The notes below the pieces were generated by a model, which did no database searches, was not told the origin of the DNA, and worked only from the letters and a program-made list of their open reading frames with translations. A program made the position numbers and the translations under genes. Below, one piece after another: positions 36,467-40,984 of a stretch of 40,984 nt of DNA; positions within the stretch are counted from its first letter, which is position 1; every line of letters starts with the position of its first letter. The DNA comes from Alkalihalobacillus trypoxylicola (lineage in GTDB: Bacteria > Bacillota > Bacilli > Bacillales > Bacillaceae_D), in the NCBI RefSeq assembly GCF_001590785.1, contig NZ_LTAO01000018.1, forward strand, positions 1 to 40,984. The letters are read 5' to 3'.

Positions 36467-37261
36467 TTAAACTTCTGCTAGAATTCCCTGCGCTTTAAAC
36501 ACAGAGCGAATTTGTTTTACATACGATGTAAAATCTCCCTCTGTTCTCACATCACCATTCCGAGGTCGACTTAAAGAAATAGGAAACTCCTCTAATATCG
36601 TTCCAGGTCTACCTGACATGACTACGACTCTATCTGATAGAAATACGGCTTCTTCAATACTGTGCGTAATAAATACAGTCGTAAATCCATATTTATCAGA
36701 GAGCTTGAGTAAATCAGTCATCATCTGTTCTCTTGTTAAGGCGTCCAACGCACCGAAGGGCTCATCCATCAATAATAGCTTCGGCTCTTGAATGAGCGCA
36801 CGGCAAATTGCAACACGTTGACGCATTCCTCCTGAGAGTTCGTGAGGATATTTATCTTCAAAACCTTTTAATCCAACCGCTTCTAATAAGTCGATAGCCT
36901 TCGACCTATTCGTTTGATGATTCCTACGATGAAACCAAGTAATGCCTTTTAATTCAAGCGGGAATAGAACATTTTGAAGAATCGTTTTCCATTCAAGAAG
37001 TACATCTCTTTGGAAAACCACTGCCATATCACCTGCTACACCTGAAATAGTGGAACCATTTATTTTTAAGGTCCCGTCAGTCGATTGGTCTAACCCTGCA
37101 ATGAGTCTCATAATCGTACTTTTCCCACAACCACTCGGTCCGACGATCGATAAAAACTCTCCTGGCTTGATTTTCAGATTAATATTTTGTAATGCCTGTA
37201 CATTACCTGATTTCGTATAAAACACTTTTTCAATACGCTGTAATTCAATAGAAGTTCCCAC
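36467..37261 (-). CDS. NitT/TauT-type ABC transporter ATP-binding protein
   Basis: A 264-aa SsuB/TauB/ThiZ-like ATPase. Walker A is GPSGCGKST (41-49), the Q-loop VVFQRDVLLEW, signature LSGGMRQRVAI, Walker B LLLMDEPFGALD, and H-loop His in VFITHSIEEA. The GTG start follows directly after the permease stop codon, with GGAGGTGG eight bases upstream inside the permease gene, so the two are tightly coupled. It energises import by the neighbouring permease and lipoprotein. Confidence 0.95.
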   Translation of the reverse strand: MGTSIELQRIEKVFYTKSGNVQALQNINLKIKPGEFLSIVGPSGCGKSTIMRLIAGLDQSTDGTLKINGSTISGVAGDMAVVFQRDVLLEWKTILQNVLFPLELKGITWFHRRNHQTNRSKAIDLLEAVGLKGFEDKYPHELSGGMRQRVAICRALIQEPKLLLMDEPFGALDALTREQMMTDLLKLSDKYGFTTVFITHSIEEAVFLSDRVVVMSGRPGTILEEFPISLSRPRNGDVRTEGDFTSYVKQIRSVFKAQGILAEV

Positions 37262-38086
37262 TTATTTTCCACCTCCTGCTTTGTTTGCCTGATACCAAGG
37301 CATGACAAGACGTTCTAGCAAATAAACAGAGAAGAATAACAGCATTCCCAAAATAGCGAGCATTAGTAAGGTTGTAAAAACCATCACCGTATCTAATCTT
37401 GCATTTGCTGTTAATTGCAAGTACCCTAACCCTCTCTCAGAAGCTACAAACTCTCCAACAATCGCTCCTACGACCGCTAGTGTAATCCCTACCTTGAAGC
37501 CTGCAAAAAGGTGCGGGAGTGCATTTGGCAATCTAAGGTAATAAAAATTTTTCCACTCAGATATTCCGATAGAGCGACCTAAATCATGCATATCCTTATC
37601 GAGTGCCCGAAAGCCATTAACAGAATTAATGACTATCGGAAAGAAAGAAATTAAACATGCTAGCAAGACCTTTGTCGTTAGTCCATAACCGAACCAAATC
37701 ACTAGAATCGGTGCAATAGAAACCATCGGTATACATTGGATAGCAATTAAAATAGGATAAAAGGAATTCGCTAAATATCGTGAATAGACGATAGCAATGG
37801 CTAACGGAATTCCTACCGCAAGGCTAAGTGCAAATCCTAACAGTACTTCTATAACCGTAGTCATAGAGTGACTTATTAGCGTATTGAATTCCGCAACAAA
37901 CCTCGAGAGAATTTCAAAAGGAGACGGCAAAACATACGCTGGAATATTCATTAAAATGGTTAACAGCTGCCAAAGTAAGATAAGCGCCACTAAGGTGATT
38001 ACAGACCATAATGAATTAGGGATAGACCATCTTGCGCGTTCCTTTTGCTTTGCTGCTAATACCCTTTGTTCTGTATTTACTTGCAT
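37262..38086 (-). CDS. NitT/TauT-type ABC transporter permease
   Basis: A 274-aa BPD_transp_1 permease with about six transmembrane helices (the first at about 28-50). The EAA loop is GRSIGISEWKNFYYLRLPNALPHLFAGFKVG near residues 172-202, the ATPase contact. The family is SsuC/TauC/ThiX. Start ATG with AAGGAGTGA ten bases upstream, 16 bp after the compact amidohydrolase gene. It forms a homodimer in the importer made with the next two gene products. Confidence 0.95.
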   Translation of the reverse strand: MQVNTEQRVLAAKQKERARWSIPNSLWSVITLVALILLWQLLTILMNIPAYVLPSPFEILSRFVAEFNTLISHSMTTVIEVLLGFALSLAVGIPLAIAIVYSRYLANSFYPILIAIQCIPMVSIAPILVIWFGYGLTTKVLLACLISFFPIVINSVNGFRALDKDMHDLGRSIGISEWKNFYYLRLPNALPHLFAGFKVGITLAVVGAIVGEFVASERGLGYLQLTANARLDTVMVFTTLLMLAILGMLLFFSVYLLERLVMPWYQANKAGGGK

Positions 38087-38102
38087 GATTTGTCACTCCT
38101 TT

Positions 38103-39104
38103 TTAAATCAAATTTAAATGTGAAATTTTTGGATGAGGTGCTTCTGCTAACAATTCCGAATTAGTATATAATGGATATTCAAATTGTCCTGATAGCTTTT
38201 CTAGTTGTTTCTGAACTCTTTCATTTTCCGGCTTTGCCTCTATCCAGCTTATCAATTGATTAATATCTTCTAATTCATAAAACCTTTGCACATAAGCAAG
38301 AAGCTGAGCATATTGAAGCATATTTCCACTTCCTAAAGGATTAAAGTAGTCCCTTAAATTGTCTGATCCTAATTGAATCGTTACACCCGCATTTGCCAAA
38401 TCCTTGACTCTAGTGAGCTTTCTAGTTGCTATTGCCGTCGGACAAGTTGTAACGGTCATTTCAGATAAAGCTACCTCTTCGATGGTTTTTTGCGCAAGCA
38501 CTTCATCAACATTTGCTAATGAGCAGCAATGAATAGCGGTTACCTTATCTTTTAATTGACGGTTTGTTACCTCATTCGCTAAATATGGTAAAAGGAAATC
38601 ATCCTCTCTCCCTGTTTCGTCTGTATGAAATTCAATCCAATCACAATAAGAACTTTCTGCGATTTGAAAGATTTTATCTATATGCTCTTTTCCATTTTTA
38701 TCGATACTTGTGTGACCACCTATACCATTAACACCAAGCTTTAAAGCCTCTTTTAAAAGTACTTCCGTTTCTGGAAAACGATCAAACCCTTCCTGATTAA
38801 AGGCAATAATGTCAATAATGATTTTTTCTTTCCATTGCTCCTTAAGCTCTAACAAAGCCTCTACAGCTCTTAACTCAAATAATGAATCAACATCTACATG
38901 AGTTCGAACATACACGGTACCAAACTGATGCATTTTCTCTAAAGCTAATGAAGCCGATTTTTTAATTTCCTCTTTAGTCATATGAATTTTAGCTTCCCTC
39001 GTCCATTCTGCTCTTTTCGGTGCAGCTGCATCTTTATATTTATAGGGTGGGATTAAAAATCCTTTATCAAGGTGAGCATGATAGTTAAACCATTTTCTAA
39101 TCAT
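38103..39104 (-). CDS. Compact cytosine-deaminase-like amidohydrolase
   Basis: A 333-aa amidohydrolase-superfamily enzyme that starts almost at the metal site: NYHAHLDKG has His9 and His11. Further ligands are Gln104 in AFNQEG, His160 in EFHTDE, His192 in AIHCCSLA and Asp248 in LGSDNLRDYF, so the metal centre is complete. The N-terminal part of the composite beta-sandwich normally found before the barrel is missing, and the C-terminal strands are weak. The ATG is trustworthy: AGGAGGGG lies just upstream, and the start overlaps the ring-opening hydrolase stop by eight bases. It may deaminate a pyrimidine- or triazine-like ring, possibly together with the paralogue at 33448-34704. Confidence 0.88.
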   Translation of the reverse strand: MIRKWFNYHAHLDKGFLIPPYKYKDAAAPKRAEWTREAKIHMTKEEIKKSASLALEKMHQFGTVYVRTHVDVDSLFELRAVEALLELKEQWKEKIIIDIIAFNQEGFDRFPETEVLLKEALKLGVNGIGGHTSIDKNGKEHIDKIFQIAESSYCDWIEFHTDETGREDDFLLPYLANEVTNRQLKDKVTAIHCCSLANVDEVLAQKTIEEVALSEMTVTTCPTAIATRKLTRVKDLANAGVTIQLGSDNLRDYFNPLGSGNMLQYAQLLAYVQRFYELEDINQLISWIEAKPENERVQKQLEKLSGQFEYPLYTNSELLAEAPHPKISHLNLI

Positions 39105-40149
39105 TCAATTCCCCTCCTAATGAAACAACTGTTGCCACTAAATTGGAACCTTGAGGGCCTTGATGTTCAGAACCAGCGGAGCATAAAATTCTCGTCTCCC
39201 CTACATAGCTACCTACTACAGCGTTAGCTACAGCCTTTGCTAATATGCCAGCATGCATAGACAAAGCATCACTATGCATCGTATGTCTTCTCCCACGCAC
39301 ATCTGGCTTAGCATCAGCCCCACAATTAACAAATATCTGAATGATCTGACTTTTCTGTTCATCACTTAATGAAGAGGAATGCTGCAATCCAGAATCATTG
39401 ATCGCCTGCTTTAAGCCTTCTAAATCTAGTGCATCATTCATCACACCTGCCCCAATATAACAACTACTAGTTGATTTGGAGGAATTCCCCATCACAATTA
39501 CTCTTACCGCTACCTGTTCCTGACCTGCTGAAACAGACGTTTTCACTGAATATAAGGAATGATCCGTGTTTATACTTTCTTCACTAATTTCCTCTCGATT
39601 TACCTCATTCAATGCTACAGCAGCACCTAATGCAGAAGCCGCTTTAGACCGTGCTCCTCCCTCTCCCCAAGGACATTTTATTTCAACACACTTAACATCC
39701 TCGAGCTCTATTTCTGCTTCAGAAATTGCTTTTTTTACCGCCTCTGATACTAAATCAATTTGTGCTACTGTTCCTATTTGTTCTGGATTTAAACGAGGAG
39801 TGGACGACACTCCAAAGGCAAATCTCTTTTCATTCTCATTCTTATCTACACCCACTTGATCTTCATCACTTATAAACAACGTATAATGCGGTGACATAAG
39901 ACCACCTGTTTTTCCAATCATCATCATTGGGATTTGTTCAAAAACTTCCTCGTGACTGATGTTCAAATATTCTGAAAGTAATACTTGAAAAGCAAGTGTT
40001 GAATATCCTCTTGCATAACCATCCCCCTCCGTTTGAGCGATAATCGCTTTTATATGCTTGGGGTTAATCTTTTTTTCATTTATCATTTTTTTTAATTCAC
40101 TCAAATCAGCTGGATCATTCATGTCACATCTAACTAATTGATAATTCAT
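39097..40149 (-). CDS. Ring-opening amidohydrolase (cyanuric acid hydrolase/barbiturase family)
   Basis: A 350-aa member of a rare, metal-independent family of three repeated domains that opens cyanuric acid or barbituric acid rings. The three conserved serines are present: Ser86 in GGLMSPHYTLF, Ser207 in SVSAGQEQ and Ser324 in ILCSAGSEHQGP. Lys158 in EIKCPWGEG matches the middle-domain lysine. The equivalent first- and third-domain lysines appear to be Gln39 (AQTEGDG) and Asn275 (FVNCGADA), by comparison with AtzD from memory. The RGRRHTMHSD and EHQGPQG motifs are intact. Start ATG behind AGGTG. First gene of the operon; the next gene overlaps it. Substrate uncertain. Confidence 0.9.
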   Translation of the reverse strand: MNYQLVRCDMNDPADLSELKKMINEKKINPKHIKAIIAQTEGDGYARGYSTLAFQVLLSEYLNISHEEVFEQIPMMMIGKTGGLMSPHYTLFISDEDQVGVDKNENEKRFAFGVSSTPRLNPEQIGTVAQIDLVSEAVKKAISEAEIELEDVKCVEIKCPWGEGGARSKAASALGAAVALNEVNREEISEESINTDHSLYSVKTSVSAGQEQVAVRVIVMGNSSKSTSSCYIGAGVMNDALDLEGLKQAINDSGLQHSSSLSDEQKSQIIQIFVNCGADAKPDVRGRRHTMHSDALSMHAGILAKAVANAVVGSYVGETRILCSAGSEHQGPQGSNLVATVVSLGGELND

Positions 40150-40368
40150 TTTTTACACCTCACCTTTATTTCTTGAACTTATCATTTATGATATCACCGC
40201 ATAAAAGAGATGTAATTGTGATCAAATACTATAAAAGCGTATATATTTTTAGCAAAAATTCATAAAAACCATGATGTTTTGTCATATAATTTCTGATATT
40301 GGCTTCATAATCTAACACGAAGGTCTTTTTTGAAACAAAATGAGCATTAATTAGTCATTAACATATTT
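40150..40368 (-). promoter_or_regulatory. Upstream region of the heterocycle operon
   Basis: AT-rich leader and promoter region. A palindrome TATCAT-TT-ATGATA (40180-40193) lies 31 bp before the first start codon and shares TATCATTT with two sites before pucR. I could not settle on one promoter. No gene or riboswitch is seen. Confidence 0.4.
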
Positions 40369-40570
40369 AAGGACCAACCGGTTAGAAATTCACATACAAA
40401 ACAACGAACAGGACGAGGGTGGGACAATACTCCCGAATCAATGATTCCACTCATTTTAGGCTTCCGCCTGTTCGCTCTCCCAAGACACTTCGCGTTTATT
40501 TGGGTGCTGCCGAATGAACTTTTTTCGACATGGCTACTTCCTCCCACTGGAGTCTCCGTTTCTTGTCTCC
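40369..40570 (+). repeat. GGGTGGGACA-type intergenic repeat
   Basis: Positions 40416-40490 match 10532-10616 in inverted orientation: GGGTGGGA, a diverged middle, CTGTTCGCT and CCAAGACACT. An AGGACCAACCGGTT lead at 40369-40384 corresponds to AGGAACCAACTGGG at the other copy. A shorter GGGTGGGACA piece lies at 3097. No credible gene; an open frame here (40347-40547) is the repeat read through. Confidence 0.65.
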
Positions 40571-40580
40571 GCTAAGTTTA

Positions 40581-40614
40581 AAAAACCCTCCTTTTTCGAA
40601 AAAGGAGGGTTTTT
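40581..40614 (-). terminator. Terminator of the RND efflux gene
   Basis: A perfect 16-bp palindrome (AAAAACCCTCCTTTTT, two-base loop, complement) with T-runs on both sides. It would end the minus-strand RND gene, about 145 bp after that stop codon, and could also stop plus-strand readthrough. Confidence 0.85.
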
Positions 40615-40700
40615 GGTTTGTTATGGATGTTTTCATCCATTACACATTATGTCAAGTTTCGCTAATGTGATGTTTTAAAAGATGTTTTGTCCCGGTCTTA
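40595..40700. repeat. 3' element shared with the region downstream of the catalase gene
   Basis: Read on the minus strand, GGGACA, TTTTAAA, TAATGTGTAATGGAT, AAAACATC and ACAAACCAAAAACCCTCC occur in the same order and spacing as in the region 90-345. Both lie directly after the stop codon of a minus-strand gene. Confidence 0.6.
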
Positions 40701-40759
40701 TCCTGATTATGTTTCATGATTCTCTATACCATACAGATGTAACCTTGTTATTAAAACGA

Positions 40760-40984
40760 TTAATTCTCGAGTACTTCTTTACGGTTTTTCTTAAATAATT
40801 TAGAGAGAAGCTCATACACAATCGGCACAATGACTAAGGTTAATAAAGTCGAGCTTGCAAGACCTCCGATAACCGTAATAGCTAGACCTTTCGATATCAG
40901 TCCACCACCACCAGCTCCAATAGCTAGAGGAATTAAGGCTCCCATTGTGGCAATAGCGGTCATCAAAATAGGACGAAGTCTCGT
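40760..40984 (-). CDS. RND-family efflux transporter, C-terminal part
   Basis: The last 74 residues of a large membrane transporter that continues beyond the window. It shows the end of the second RND repeat: RLRPILMTAIATMGALIPLA, a glycine-rich GAGGGGLISKG turn, GLASSTLLTLVIVPIVYEL as the last transmembrane helix, and a basic cytoplasmic tail. This pattern is that of AcrB/SwrC-like pumps (HAE-1 family); SwrC/YerP is the usual Bacillus member. The role, export of drugs or surfactin-like lipopeptides, is inferred from family only. Confidence 0.85.
   Translation of the reverse strand, partial: TRLRPILMTAIATMGALIPLAIGAGGGGLISKGLAITVIGGLASSTLLTLVIVPIVYELLSKLFKKNRKEVLEN

Noticed and set aside
40347-40547. 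Open frame of 66 codons on the minus strand upstream of the operon
   Set aside because: It lies in an intergenic repeat whose second copy (10532-10616) does not preserve the reading frame.

Overview
The window reads as a chromosomal segment of a low-GC Gram-positive bacterium of the Bacillaceae, possibly an alkaliphilic or halotolerant relative of Bacillus. The basis is strong GGAGG-type ribosome binding sites, frequent TTG and GTG starts, a Fur-boxed siderophore importer, YesM/YesN and PucR regulators, and intergenic repeats of a Bacillaceae type. There are no rRNA, tRNA, CRISPR or phage genes. The only transposase trace is a decayed IS1182-like remnant.

Layout from left to right. 1-3900: a perfect 151-bp tandem duplication, a catalase (-), an FMN-dependent azoreductase (+) with an HxlR/YodB-like operator, the transposase remnant and a degenerate repeat. 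3901-7838: a Fur-boxed Fe3+-siderophore ABC importer of four overlapping genes (+). 7890-9966: a secreted protein of three peptidoglycan-binding repeats and a YhfC-like membrane protein (both -); the latter sits between two direct copies of a palindromic repeat. 10632-18026: a carbohydrate block (-) of YesM-like kinase, YesN-like regulator, large solute-binding lipoprotein and YicI-like GH31 alpha-xylosidase, without permease genes. 18207-22019: a DUF418 membrane protein (-) divergent from an OmpR-type two-component system (+). 22352-28355: a MutS2-like ATPase lacking the Smr nuclease, PEP carboxylase and a TetR regulator (all -). 28356-29313: an array of three more copies of the palindromic repeat.

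29314-40149 is the most interesting part: a minus-strand run of ten intact genes that looks like a catabolic operon for a nitrogen heterocycle. In transcription order it has a ring-opening hydrolase of the cyanuric acid hydrolase/barbiturase family, a compact cytosine-deaminase-like amidohydrolase, a NitT/TauT/ThiY-type ABC importer (permease, ATPase, lipoprotein), a RutB/biuret-hydrolase-like cysteine hydrolase, a second cytosine-deaminase-like amidohydrolase, a PucR regulator, an amidase-signature hydrolase and an FAH-family hydrolase. This suggests import of a cyclic amide or amidine, deamination, ring opening and stepwise release of ammonia and CO2 under nitrogen-type control. The substrate cannot be read from sequence. 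The ring-opening enzyme appears to lack two of the three family lysines, so it may act on something other than cyanurate or barbiturate. The window ends in the 3' part of an RND efflux pump gene (-).
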